Origin: Firmicutes bacterium UBA6806
GTDB taxonomy: Bacteria; Bacillota; Clostridia; Peptostreptococcales; Acidaminobacteraceae
Reading direction: 5' to 3'
Assembly (NCBI GenBank): GCA_002452745.1
Contig: DKFC01000020.1
Coordinates: 1-64,000, forward strand
Length of the DNA stretch: 64,000 bases
Translations under genes and position numbers: made by a program
Notes under the pieces: generated by a model
Database searches by the model: none
Seen by the model: the letters and a program-made list of their open reading frames with translations, nothing else
What the model was told of the DNA's origin: nothing
In this document: positions 41,313 to 49,795 of the stretch, one piece after another
Position numbering within the stretch: the stretch's first letter is position 1
Layout: each line of letters begins with the position of its first letter

Positions 41313-42065
41313 TTAATTAAACATCAAAACCACAGGACAGTGATCACTCCCCATGATTTCTGCATGGATTTCAGCATCTTCAATGCGGTTTGAAAGTGTT
41401 TCAGATACGATGAAGTAGTCAATTCTCCAACCGACATTTCTCGATCTTGCGCCGCCCATATAGGACCACCAAGAATATGCGTCTTCTTTATCCGGATAAA
41501 AATATCTGAAAGTGTCCACGTAGCCCGCTTCTAATAGTTCGGTCATTTTGCCCCTCTCTTCTGGAGTAAATCCGGCATTTTTCACATTGCTCTTTGGATT
41601 CTTGAGGTCTATTTCACGATGTGCCACGTTTAAGTCTCCACAGACCACAACGCCCTTCTTTTCACCCAAGCGATTTAAATAGGCTCTAAAGTCGTCTTCC
41701 CATACCATTCGGTAGTCTAGCCTTTCAAGCCCTCTTTTGGCATTTGGCGTATAGACGGTTATCATGTAGAAATCGTCATATTCCAGTGTAATGACCCTTC
41801 CCTCTTGATCGTGCTCTTCGATGCCAATGCCAAGTGTCACGGACAGCGGTTCATGCTTTGTAAAGATGGCTGTTCCCGAGTACCCTTTTTTTACAGCATA
41901 GTTCCAATATTGATGATAGCCTTCCAGTTGCAAGTCAATTTGGCCCTCTTGCAGCTTGGTCTCTTGAAGACAGAAAAAATCTGCATCCATTTCATTAAAA
42001 TAATCTAAAAAACCCTTTTGTACACAGGCTCTCAACCCATTGACATTCCATGATATTAATTTCAT
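41313..42065 (-). CDS. exoA: Exodeoxyribonuclease III / AP endonuclease
   Basis: A 250-residue DNA-repair nuclease of the ExoIII family that cuts at abasic sites. All motifs are present: ISWNVNGLRA, FCLQETKL, GYSGTAIFTK, VVVCGDLNVAHREIDL with the catalytic D-x-N, YSWWSYMGGARSRNVGWRIDYF and GSDHCPVVL. Starts behind GGAGGTTGT. Transcribed alone from a promoter in the short gap after the CDF gene. Confidence 0.95.
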   Translation of the reverse strand: MKLISWNVNGLRACVQKGFLDYFNEMDADFFCLQETKLQEGQIDLQLEGYHQYWNYAVKKGYSGTAIFTKHEPLSVTLGIGIEEHDQEGRVITLEYDDFYMITVYTPNAKRGLERLDYRMVWEDDFRAYLNRLGEKKGVVVCGDLNVAHREIDLKNPKSNVKNAGFTPEERGKMTELLEAGYVDTFRYFYPDKEDAYSWWSYMGGARSRNVGWRIDYFIVSETLSNRIEDAEIHAEIMGSDHCPVVLMFN

Positions 42066-42110
42066 ACAACCTCCATTTCAAATTTTATCTGTCCTTTTTC
42101 TTCTTACTAT

Positions 42111-42119
42111 ATTATAACA
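42111..42119 (-). promoter_or_regulatory. Extended -10 promoter of exoA
   Basis: TGTTATAAT on the minus strand, 46 bp before the exoA start. A TTGTCG -35 candidate lies 19 bp upstream. Confidence 0.6.
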
Positions 42120-42142
42120 TGATTTCAGATATCTCCGACAAA

Positions 42143-43096
42143 TCACTGGCTTACCTCTTTGATGTGAAGCTCGTGATGAAGTCCGTTTTTGGCCTCTTCC
42201 TCACTATATGGCTCTATATGTATCGTTACGATACTGGCATCCCCATATGCTTCTTTGAGCTGGTCTTCAACTTCTGTTGCAATGTTGTGCGCTTCTGTGA
42301 TGTTCATGTTTGGATCTACCATAATGTGAAATTCAACAGCGATTTTATTGCCAATTTTCCGAGCCCTGACTTCGTGATACCCTATGATTTGCGATTGCTT
42401 TTCAAGGACTTGCTTAATCCAGTCCATATCCTCTTTATCCAGTGACATTTCAAGCAGTTCATTCATGGCAGGCAAAAATATTTGAACAGCCACTTTGGCG
42501 ATGAAAATACTGACCACCAGAGATGCCACAGGGTCAAGTACTGCCCATCTTTCGCCTAATATAATTGCGCCTCCAATCCCAATCAGCGTTCCTACAGATG
42601 AAAAAGCATCTGATCGGTGATGCCACGCATTTGCCTTTACTGCCCCGCTGTTGATTTCATTTCCAACTTTTATAGTATATCTAAATAACAGTTCCTTTCC
42701 CACAATTGAAATTGCAGCTGCAAAGAGAGCTATTATCCCAGGTGAATGAATGACTTCCCCATGATAAACTTTCATAATATTTTCAAGTCCCGACCTAAAG
42801 ATGCCTATTCCGGCAATCATAAGGGCAATGCTAATAACCACCGTAGCCAGTGTTTCATATTTATCATGTCCGTAGTTATGGTCATCATCTTCAGGCTTTT
42901 CTGTGAATTTAAAACCAATGATAACCACAATATCCGTCATGAAATCCGAAAGCGAATGAATCCCATCTGCAATCATGGCATTACTGCGTCCTAAAACCCC
43001 AGATACGAGTTTGATAACTGAGAGTGCCGCATTGGCCCAAAAGCCTATCATGGTCACTTTTTTTGCCTGCTGACTTCTCAGCAATTCTTTTTTCAT
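42143..43096 (-). CDS. Cation diffusion facilitator metal exporter
   Basis: A 317-residue antiporter that exports divalent metal (Zn, Fe, Mn, Cd or Co) against protons or potassium. Six transmembrane segments span about residues 15-200. The metal site is HSLSD (helix 2) and HHRSD (helix 5), both H-x3-D, a pattern seen in zinc/iron/cadmium members, and DHNYGHDKYE forms the cytoplasmic loop metal site. A C-terminal cytoplasmic domain of about 100 residues (IGYHEVRARKIGNKIAVEFHIMVD) senses metal. A Fur-like box lies 38 bp upstream, which favours an iron role similar to FieF. Metal choice is otherwise not readable. Confidence 0.92.
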   Translation of the reverse strand: MKKELLRSQQAKKVTMIGFWANAALSVIKLVSGVLGRSNAMIADGIHSLSDFMTDIVVIIGFKFTEKPEDDDHNYGHDKYETLATVVISIALMIAGIGIFRSGLENIMKVYHGEVIHSPGIIALFAAAISIVGKELLFRYTIKVGNEINSGAVKANAWHHRSDAFSSVGTLIGIGGAIILGERWAVLDPVASLVVSIFIAKVAVQIFLPAMNELLEMSLDKEDMDWIKQVLEKQSQIIGYHEVRARKIGNKIAVEFHIMVDPNMNITEAHNIATEVEDQLKEAYGDASIVTIHIEPYSEEEAKNGLHHELHIKEVSQ

Positions 43097-43409
43097 ATAT
43101 CCCTCCCATAAGAGAACCTTAATTTATTGATGTCAATAATGATTGTCACTATTTATCTCACTGGATGAACCATCCCAAATTAACTGCCTTGAAGCACAGG
43201 ATAGCATATCGTTTATAAATCGTCAAGGGATTGAAAACACTTGTATTTTCAATCTATCTCAGCGCCATTAATTCTTTTACCCAAATCTCTCCCCCTTCTC
43301 TCAAAAACAATCCTCATGGGTAAGCAATTACGTCTTTAGATTCTCTAATAATTTGTTGAATAAACATATGTAAATATGGGAATATATATCAACAGAGCGA
43401 GGTGATGAA
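43097..43409. other. Divergent intergenic region with a Fur-like box and a hairpin
   Basis: 313 bp between the CDF gene and the hemerythrin gene. It holds the Fur-like box near the CDF start and a perfect dyad GATTGAAAA/TTTTCAATC at 43229-43254 with an 8-base loop that no gene needs as terminator and that could be a regulator site. I see no open frame with a ribosome site. Confidence 0.5.
43135..43153. promoter_or_regulatory. Fur-like box upstream of the CDF exporter
   Basis: AATAATGATTGTCACTATT matches the 19-bp Fur consensus GATAATGATAATCATTATC at 14 positions. It lies 38-57 bp before the start codon, where it would cover the promoter. Confidence 0.5.
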
Positions 43410-43841
43410 ATGACGTTAAAATGGAATGATGCCTATAAAGTCAACATTTCTCATGTTGACAAACAGCATCGGGAAATATTTGAAATTGCGTATCAACTAG
43501 AGAATTTATCAAATGCAAGGCTCAATATGGACCACTACTATGAAATCAACAAATTGCTAGAGCAACTCATAACTTATGCAGTCACTCATTTTGAAGACGA
43601 GGAAAAACTCATGCCACTCTACCCTGATGCCGACTGGGAGCAACACCTGCGCGAACACAATAGCCTTATTCAGTATCTATCTACAGTTCCATCTGATTAT
43701 ATCTACTGGAAACAAGCTGAGTTTGCAAAAGCACTTTCACATTTTGTGAGGGATTGGATTGAGCAACACATGCTTTTAACCGATAGAATTACTTTTAATT
43801 TGGAACCTCTTGAAGCGATACATAAACCCTCAAACTCCTAA
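43410..43841 (+). CDS. Bacteriohemerythrin
   Basis: A 143-residue four-helix di-iron protein that binds oxygen. The ligands appear in the expected order: W-N-x-Y near the start (LKWNDAYKVN), HVDKQHREIFE, HFEDEEKLM, HLREHNSLI and WIEQHMLLTDR, supplying the five histidines and two carboxylates. Length is normal. It probably stores, delivers or scavenges oxygen in this anaerobe. Starts behind GCGAGGTG, alone in its transcript. Confidence 0.93.
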   Translation: MTLKWNDAYKVNISHVDKQHREIFEIAYQLENLSNARLNMDHYYEINKLLEQLITYAVTHFEDEEKLMPLYPDADWEQHLREHNSLIQYLSTVPSDYIYWKQAEFAKALSHFVRDWIEQHMLLTDRITFNLEPLEAIHKPSNS

Positions 43842-43870
43842 ATCCTTATAGAAGCCCAAACCCCATAAAC

Positions 43871-43908
43871 AAAGGGACTGACAGGTTATCTCACCTATCA
43901 GTCCCTTT
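43871..43908. terminator. Bidirectional terminator between hemerythrin and metQ
   Basis: AAAGGGACTGACAGGT (43871-43886) pairs with ACCTATCAGTCCCTTT (43893-43908) with one mismatch. Both genes converge here; the T-tracts on either strand are modest. Confidence 0.7.
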
Positions 43909-43922
43909 GTCCCTTTTATCTA

Positions 43923-44765
43923 CTAGAATGCCGGAACAACGCCGCCATTATAATTTTCTAAGATGAAGTTTTTAACTTTTTCAGTTTGAAGTGCTTGAAT
44001 TAACAGTTTAATATCTTCTCTGTTTTCATCGCCATTTCTTACAGTGATGATGTTTGCATAAGGTGATTCCGCACCTTCGAGAATCAGCGCATCTTCAGCA
44101 GGATTGATGCCTGCTTCGATTGCATAGTTGCCATTGATAACAGCTGCATCAACATCTTGAAGAACTCTAGGAAGTTGAGCTGCTTCAACACTGATAAATT
44201 TAAGTCCTTTTGTGTTTTCAACGATGTCTTTTTCTGTTGCTTCAAGTCCAGCATCTTCTGACAGTTTAATCAATCCATTGTCACTCAATAAGATTAAAGC
44301 TCTGCCGCCGTTTACCGCGTCACTTGGAATTGCTATAGTAGAACCATCTTCTAAGGCATCTATTGATTCAAGTTTGTCTGAGTAAAGACCCAATGGCTCA
44401 ACATGAACTGTGCCCGCTGAAACGAGGTTGAATTTATGTTCTTCGTTGAAGGTGTTTAAGTAAGGGACGTGTTGGAAGAAGTTGGCATCTATTTCACCAT
44501 CATTAAGCGATAAGTTTGGCTTCACATAGTCTGTGAACTCAACGACTTCCAATTGAATGCCCTGTGCCAACAAATCATCTTTCACTAAGTTGAGAATTTC
44601 TGCATGTGGCACTGGTGTTGCCCCTACTTTGAGTACCGTTACTTCTTTTTCAGCCGTTTGATCTGCACCTTCTGTTTGAGCTGTTGTATTGTCACTTTCC
44701 TGTTTTGAAGAACATCCTGTAAATACAAGTGCCACTAAGGCTAATAATATAATCCACTTTTTCAT
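43923..44765 (-). CDS. metQ: Methionine-binding lipoprotein of the MetNIQ transporter
   Basis: A 280-residue NlpA/MetQ-type binding lipoprotein: signal peptide with lipobox FTGC (C18), a linker rich in Ser, Thr and Glu, then the family pattern VGATPVPHAEIL, FTDYVKPNLSLNDGEIDANFFQHVPYL, AIPSDAVNGGRALILL and INGNYAIEAG. It captures methionine outside the membrane and delivers it to MetI/MetN. Last gene of the operon, 137 bp after metI, behind AAGGAG. Confidence 0.93.
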   Translation of the reverse strand: MKKWIILLALVALVFTGCSSKQESDNTTAQTEGADQTAEKEVTVLKVGATPVPHAEILNLVKDDLLAQGIQLEVVEFTDYVKPNLSLNDGEIDANFFQHVPYLNTFNEEHKFNLVSAGTVHVEPLGLYSDKLESIDALEDGSTIAIPSDAVNGGRALILLSDNGLIKLSEDAGLEATEKDIVENTKGLKFISVEAAQLPRVLQDVDAAVINGNYAIEAGINPAEDALILEGAESPYANIITVRNGDENREDIKLLIQALQTEKVKNFILENYNGGVVPAF

Positions 44766-44902
44766 TGGTCTAACTCCTTCTCATTAATTGATTGTCTTTT
44801 TTATAATTGTCTTTCGCCTAGAGTTTATTTTCTCCACTTGATGATTTATCTAGACAAATGGTCACTCCATTAAGCGATATGTGCTAGTCATTTCAGGTCT
44901 GC

Positions 44903-45556
44903 CTATCTGTTTTTATCCAGTTTCCTTGCAAGCGCATTTCCTGCAATTTGAACGATTTGAACGAGGATAATCATGATGATGACAGAAGCAATCAAGACGT
45001 CTGTTTTGAATCTGTGAAAACCATATCTAATCGCCAAGTCTCCCAAACCGCCGCCGCCAACTGCCCCTGCCATTGCAGAGTACCCAATAATACTGATGAT
45101 GGTCAGTGTCAATCCAAGAACGAGGCTTGACATACTCTCTGGAATCAAGACCTTTAAGATAATCTCCTTAGTGGTTGATCCCATAGCTCTCGCCGCTTCC
45201 ACAACGCCTTTGTCCACTTCTTTCAGTGATGATTCAACAATCCGACCTACCAGTGGTGCTGCACCGATTGCAAGAGGTACAATAGTGGCTGTCGTCCCAA
45301 TTGTCGTCCCCACGATAATTCTCGAAAGTGGGAACAAGACAATCATCAATATGATAAATGGAAACGATCTCAATACGTTGACAACCGTTCCGAGCAGTTG
45401 ATTGATCTTGGGCATTGGAATCAGGTTATCCTTCTCCGTCACAACTAGTACAACCCCCAGCGGGAAGCCCATAATAGTTGCAAAAATCGTTGAAACCACT
45501 ACCATGTAAATGGTTTGCAACGTCGGTTCTGTCAATAGCTCTATCCAGTCGCTCAT
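44903..45556 (-). CDS. metI: Methionine ABC transporter permease
   Basis: A 217-residue inner-membrane permease with five to six hydrophobic segments and the EAA-type loop AARAMGSTTKEIILKVLIPES that docks the ATPase. The start overlaps the metN stop as ATGA. Family length is normal. Confidence 0.93.
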   Translation of the reverse strand: MSDWIELLTEPTLQTIYMVVVSTIFATIMGFPLGVVLVVTEKDNLIPMPKINQLLGTVVNVLRSFPFIILMIVLFPLSRIIVGTTIGTTATIVPLAIGAAPLVGRIVESSLKEVDKGVVEAARAMGSTTKEIILKVLIPESMSSLVLGLTLTIISIIGYSAMAGAVGGGGLGDLAIRYGFHRFKTDVLIASVIIMIILVQIVQIAGNALARKLDKNR

Positions 45557-46557
45557 GAAATCACCTCCGTCTTCACACCATTTGCGTTAAAAATCTCGAT
45601 TGCACTTTGCTGGCTGGTTTCATCTCCTGGAATTTCAATGACCATGCTGCCAATTCCCTTCATGGAGATCTCATCAATCTCGCTTGAAAGTATGTTGATG
45701 TTGAGTCCTGTCTTGATAATTGCCTCAGCCACAACGGGCTTTTGACTGCTCTTTTCATCAAAATGGAGTCTCACCACTTTGCCACTTAATCCGCTAAATA
45801 TTTCATCGGTGTAGATATGTCTCGGTAAATGCTCAATCAGTTCTTTGGTAATGTTCTGCTTGGGATGCTGAAAGACTTCTTTTACCGCACCCTCCTCTAC
45901 AATGACACCTTGATCTATAACTGCCACCCGATCACAAATTGTCTGTATAACAGACATTTCATGTGTAATCAGAACAATTGTAATGCCCATGTTTCGATTG
46001 ATTTCTTTCAAAAGTTCTAGGATATCAAGCGTCGTCTTCGGGTCTAGTGCACTGGTTGCCTCGTCACACAAAAGGAGTTTCGGGCTTGCTACAAGCGCCC
46101 TGGCAATTGCCGCTCTCTGCTTTTGTCCCCCGCTGAGCATAGAGGGATAGGCCTGTTCTTTATCAGCCAAATCCACTAATTTCAGCATTTTTTGAACTTT
46201 TTCCCTAATCTCTGCCTTTGGGGTCTTGTTAATTTCAAGTGGGTATGCCACGTTTCTAAAAATCGTCTTTGAGCTCAGCAGATTGAAGTGCTGAAAGATC
46301 ATTCCAATTTGCCTTCGCTGTTCTCTTAGTGCTTTCGGAGACAGATTCGCCAAATTGACACCGTCAATTGAGACATCTCCTACTGTGGGATCTTCAAGCC
46401 TGTTTAGCATTCGAATCAAGGTGGATTTTCCCGCTCCGCTCAATCCGATAATTCCAAAGATTTCTCCGGCTTGAATCTCTAAGTCAATTCCCTTTAGTGC
46501 TCCTACAGTCTGAGTTCCCGATTGAAATGTTTTCTTGAGTCCTCTTATTTTAATCAT
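45553..46557 (-). CDS. metN: Methionine ABC transporter ATPase
   Basis: A 334-residue ATPase: Walker A GLSGAGKST, the signature LSGGQKQRAAIARAL, Walker B LLLCDEATSALD and the switch histidine in LITHEMSV. Residues about 260-334 form the regulatory NIL domain (LHFDEKSSQKPVVAEAIIKTGLNINIL), which binds methionine and inhibits transport. Its leader contains a SAM riboswitch, so transcription falls when SAM is plentiful. Confidence 0.95.
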   Translation of the reverse strand: MIKIRGLKKTFQSGTQTVGALKGIDLEIQAGEIFGIIGLSGAGKSTLIRMLNRLEDPTVGDVSIDGVNLANLSPKALREQRRQIGMIFQHFNLLSSKTIFRNVAYPLEINKTPKAEIREKVQKMLKLVDLADKEQAYPSMLSGGQKQRAAIARALVASPKLLLCDEATSALDPKTTLDILELLKEINRNMGITIVLITHEMSVIQTICDRVAVIDQGVIVEEGAVKEVFQHPKQNITKELIEHLPRHIYTDEIFSGLSGKVVRLHFDEKSSQKPVVAEAIIKTGLNINILSSEIDEISMKGIGSMVIEIPGDETSQQSAIEIFNANGVKTEVIS

Positions 46558-46635
46558 CTTGCCTCCAAATTATTACCTGAATACGATTGCGCGCTAATCG
46601 TTTTGATTGAAAAACAAATTTGTTGATGAAAAACA

Positions 46636-46781
46636 AAAAACTTCCCATCGCCACAGTGGCACGATAAGAAGTCAATGAACTTAAACCATATGTCCTCATC
46701 GTTGTTAGCAGTACCACCATATCCTTTCGATTGGTTGGCGCAGGATCAACAAGCTAACTCTCTCCCCTGACTCTTGATAAG
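46636..46781 (-). ncRNA. SAM-I (S-box) riboswitch with terminator, controlling metNIQ
   Basis: On the minus strand the aptamer starts CTTATCAAGAG (5' side of P1, from 46781), continues with an AGGGGAGAG segment, GTTAGC pairing later with GCTAAC, GCGCCAACC, GGTGGTACTGC, and ends P1 with GATGAG (complement of 46695-46700). The terminator follows: ACTTC...GCCAC paired with GTGGC...GAAGT, then TTTTTTG (46636-46673). The P1 3' strand CGATGAG can instead pair with CTTATCG in the terminator's 5' arm, giving the antiterminator. This is the classic S-box logic: SAM bound, transcription ends; SAM low, metNIQ is read. Confidence 0.88.
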
Positions 46782-46799
46782 TGTTTTTCAATTTTCTCG

Positions 46800-46828
46800 A
46801 TTTTAGCACAAAATGAAATATCACGCAA
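46800..46828 (-). promoter_or_regulatory. Promoter of the S-box leader and metNIQ
   Basis: TTGCGT (complement of 46823-46828) and TAAAAT (complement of 46800-46805) are 17 bp apart, and the predicted transcript starts just before the aptamer. Confidence 0.65.
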
Positions 46829-46857
46829 GCTATAATGGTGATATATTTGCGTGATAT
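46818..46857. repeat. Perfect 11-bp inverted repeat overlapping the metNIQ -35
   Basis: ATATCACGCAA (46818-46828) and TTGCGTGATAT (46847-46857) flank 18 bp. The arm nearer metN contains the -35 hexamer. It may be an operator, the terminator of the upstream gene (minus strand continues TTCATTTTG), or both. Confidence 0.55.
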
Positions 46858-46886
46858 ATGTGAACATTTTATGAACGAAACCTGAC

Positions 46887-47333
46887 TTACTTTTGAATTG
46901 GCACGTAAATATCAAATTCACCGCTCTTGCCAAATCTCTCATCATAGAGTTCAAAAGACATGCCAAATTCAGGCTTCAAGTTGTTTGCAGGCAAGTATTC
47001 AGCATAGATTTTATCCCAAAACTCACCTATTTTTGATAGGTGATCTGAAAAGGTAAAAACAGCATATGTCCTTGCCGGAATGCTCATGAGTTTCATCCCT
47101 TCCGGCATGCTTTCCATCTCGTCAACTTCCACAGCTGCCAAATATGAAAATGCTCCTCCTTCCTCATAATCATAGCAGAGTCCATACATAATTTGAGTGT
47201 GAATCCCCTTGACTTCTTGGTATCTTTTCATAAAGGCATCCCAAAGTCCAACGATTTCTTGATTTTCATTTTGGCCTGCATACTCCATTCCCACAACTTT
47301 TTTAGCTGGGAAGTCAATCATCTTGTAATTCAT
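46887..47333 (-). CDS. GyrI-like effector-binding protein
   Basis: A 148-residue protein of the GyrI/Rob small-molecule-binding fold: MNYKMIDFPAKKVVGMEYAGQNE at the start, IMYGLCYDYEEGGAFSYLAAVEV in the middle, IPARTYAVFTFSDHL, and FELYDERFGKSGEFDIYVPI at the end, which are the usual strand and glutamate-containing motifs. There is no HTH, so it is a stand-alone ligand binder, perhaps hydrolysing or sequestering a toxic small molecule as some of these proteins do. It follows the WYL regulator gene by about 100 bp. Confidence 0.85.
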   Translation of the reverse strand: MNYKMIDFPAKKVVGMEYAGQNENQEIVGLWDAFMKRYQEVKGIHTQIMYGLCYDYEEGGAFSYLAAVEVDEMESMPEGMKLMSIPARTYAVFTFSDHLSKIGEFWDKIYAEYLPANNLKPEFGMSFELYDERFGKSGEFDIYVPIQK

Positions 47334-47434
47334 AAGTATCCTCCTAACGGTTTCCTTTCGTTTAGCAGTGCATCACGACGACGGTTCTACTATGTTTAAA
47401 GTATATCAGCCATTAACTGACATCTATCTGTCAG

Positions 47435-48385
47435 TCAAAATGATTGATTTTCGATGATTTTTTTTGACATCTTCACGAGCCTGCTTCGCAGTGAATCGGG
47501 AGAAATAACCCTGACTTGGTCCGCCAGGGGCATGAGCTGCAAAAAGGCAACGGATTCGCTAATCATATCAAAAGTCACTGTTTGCTGATCGAGTGCCACT
47601 ATATCAAATCCAGCTAGCTTTTGTAGGCTACTTTCCGCTCCCTGTACTTCCACTTCATAGAGCTTTCGCAGGGGCTTCGAAACCGTTAACCCCCCCTTTT
47701 GAAATTGACTGGTTGAAGCGTGCCAAAACCTTTCCAGTTGAAACCCTGGATGTGGAGGATAAGTCTCTTCAATTGTTCTTATATCTGAAATTCGATAGAG
47801 ATTGAATACTCGGTAGTCATGCCTAAGTTCACAAAATGCCACCAAATACCAGTGACTTGCCTTCTTGGCTAACCCAAGCGGATGAATGATTCTATCAACG
47901 GTTTGGCTGCTGTGGCTATCGTAATCTATCATCATCTTTTTCATGTGCAGAATGTTCTTTTGCACAATGGCCAGTTTGTCGTCCACTCGACTTTCTACCC
48001 CGTTCCAAGTGGTCGAATCAATGATTGTAGACTCTTTGAGTTTGTCAAAAGTTCGCTTCTCATTTTCGGGAAGCTGTCCCCTTATCTTTAGAGCGATGTT
48101 CTCAGAAATTTCGTCATCATTTTCTTTTACGATGACCTTTTGAACCAGTTTTAACAGTTCATTTTCATCCATTGACTTCAGTTGAATTCGATTGGCATTC
48201 ATCAGCGAGATTCCACCACCGTGACCACTTTCTGTCACAATGGAAAATCCCGCCTGAGATAAAATGTCCAAATCCCGATAGATGGTTCTAACAGATACTT
48301 CAAAGTGCTCAGCTAGAGATTTTGCCGTCATGATAGGCGTGTTTTCAAGTAGTAAGAGTATCCCCATAAGCCTATACATTTTCAT
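47435..48385 (-). CDS. HTH-WYL transcriptional regulator, YafY type
   Basis: A 316-residue regulator: a DeoR-like winged HTH (MTAKSLAEHFEVSVRTIYRDLDILSQAGFSIV, residues about 18-50) and a WYL ligand-binding domain (SHWYLVAFCELRHDYRVFNLYRISDI, about 175-200), followed by the WCX C-terminal region. Such proteins often control genes for small-molecule stress and sense nucleic acid or ligands. Probably in one unit with the GyrI-like gene it precedes; that pair is common in Bacillota. Starts behind GGGAGGG. Confidence 0.88.
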   Translation of the reverse strand: MKMYRLMGILLLLENTPIMTAKSLAEHFEVSVRTIYRDLDILSQAGFSIVTESGHGGGISLMNANRIQLKSMDENELLKLVQKVIVKENDDEISENIALKIRGQLPENEKRTFDKLKESTIIDSTTWNGVESRVDDKLAIVQKNILHMKKMMIDYDSHSSQTVDRIIHPLGLAKKASHWYLVAFCELRHDYRVFNLYRISDIRTIEETYPPHPGFQLERFWHASTSQFQKGGLTVSKPLRKLYEVEVQGAESSLQKLAGFDIVALDQQTVTFDMISESVAFLQLMPLADQVRVISPDSLRSRLVKMSKKIIENQSF

Positions 48386-48441
48386 GTGATTATCCCTCCC
48401 AACGCCTCTATCTCTAAACTGATATCACTAACTTGTCAATT

Positions 48442-49728
48442 CTAGGGAATCAACCGTTGCTGATCTCTTGGAAAGAGCGAGGCTTCTCTGATATTAGGCA
48501 TTCCAATTATTTGTGCTGTTAGTCTTTCTAGGCCAATTGCAAGTCCTCCATGTGTCGGAGCACCATATTTGAAGGCTTCCAAATAGCTCTTGTACTGTTC
48601 AGGCTCAACGCCTTTGAATTTCATATTTTCAACGAGTTTATCCAGTTCGTGTATTCTCTGTCCACCTGTGGTAATCTCAAGACCTCTGAATAGAAGATCA
48701 AAACTATTGGTTTCCTCTTCATTACAGTACATCGTATACATAGGTCTTTTGCGTCTTGGATAATGTGTTATAAATACGAATTCACTATTGTACTTTTCTT
48801 TGATAAATGCTGCGATTTGCCTTTCACCTTGTGGGTCTAAATCTCCCTCTAAATCTATTCTACCATAATGTTCTCTTAGGATTTCCACTGCTTCTGACAT
48901 TTTTATCCTAGGAATTCGATCTGGCACTTCGGGGCATTGAACTTCAAGTGTTTCAAAGAGCGTTTCCCCTTCAGTTTTAAGTTTTAAAAACAAGGATTTA
49001 AGAAGATTTTCCTCCATTTCCATAACTTCTTCTTCATCTCTGATAAACCCCATTTCGAAGTCCATGCTCACGTATTCATTGAGATGTCGATTGGTGCTAT
49101 GTTGCTCTGCTCTGTAGACTGATCCCACTTCATAAACCCTCTCAAACCCTGAAATTACCATCATTTGCTTGTAAAACTGAGGACTTTGAGCTAAAAAAGC
49201 ACGCTCGCCAAAGTAGTCAAGTTTAAAAATTTCTGAACCGCCCTCTGCTCCTTCCTTTACGATTTTAGGCGTGAACATTTCTAAAAATCCCTCTCCATTT
49301 AAAAACGCTCTAAAGCCACTGACAATCATGGCCTGAAGTCTAAAAACAGCTTGGTTTCTCTCATGTCTCAGTGATAGCACTCTGTTGTTGAGCATGGTAT
49401 CCAGCTGAATATCCAGTGTCCTTCCGTTAATCTGTATTGGCAAATCCGATTGGACTGCCACCAGTATCTCCAGCTGATTCCCCAATATTTCCACACTACC
49501 ATATTTGTTGGAAGCGGATTTAACCATTCCCGAAATTTTAACGACACTTTCTAGCTTTAAGGTTTCCAGCCAGTCAGGCTTGCCCTCAAAGACGCATTGA
49601 ATCAGTCCACTTCTATCTCTTATGATAATAAACGTTACGGATTTAAGCTCTCTAATTCGATGCACCCATCCTTCTATATAAACTTCATTTCCAACGGCTT
49701 CATTTGCATTGGCTATTAGGGTTCTCAT
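48442..49728 (-). CDS. aspS: Archaeal-type aspartyl-tRNA synthetase (class II)
   Basis: A 428-residue enzyme: an OB-fold anticodon-binding N-terminus (VYIEGWVHRIRELKSVTFIIIRDRSG) and a class II catalytic core with FLAQSPQFYKQMMVISGFERVYEVGSVYRAE (motif 2) and GGLAIGLERLTAQIIG (motif 3), ending FPRDQQRLIP. The compact size without the 110-residue bacterial insertion marks the archaeal/eukaryal AspRS group, which also includes enzymes charging tRNA-Asn with Asp. In clostridia this type is often a second, non-discriminating AspRS serving the amidotransferase route to Asn-tRNA. Asparaginyl-tRNA synthetase is the alternative reading. It is regulated by the T-box leader upstream. Confidence 0.85.
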   Translation of the reverse strand: MRTLIANANEAVGNEVYIEGWVHRIRELKSVTFIIIRDRSGLIQCVFEGKPDWLETLKLESVVKISGMVKSASNKYGSVEILGNQLEILVAVQSDLPIQINGRTLDIQLDTMLNNRVLSLRHERNQAVFRLQAMIVSGFRAFLNGEGFLEMFTPKIVKEGAEGGSEIFKLDYFGERAFLAQSPQFYKQMMVISGFERVYEVGSVYRAEQHSTNRHLNEYVSMDFEMGFIRDEEEVMEMEENLLKSLFLKLKTEGETLFETLEVQCPEVPDRIPRIKMSEAVEILREHYGRIDLEGDLDPQGERQIAAFIKEKYNSEFVFITHYPRRKRPMYTMYCNEEETNSFDLLFRGLEITTGGQRIHELDKLVENMKFKGVEPEQYKSYLEAFKYGAPTHGGLAIGLERLTAQIIGMPNIREASLFPRDQQRLIP

Positions 49729-49795
49729 AATGACCTCCTTGTGTAGTTCTCTCTAATTTCATCATTTCGTCTCTTTTCTTTTTTGACCACAGAAA

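Noticed and set aside
42050..42445. Plus-strand open frame of 131 codons across the CDF gene end
   Set aside because: It runs antisense through a well-supported gene, has no ribosome site, and its composition reads as a shadow frame.
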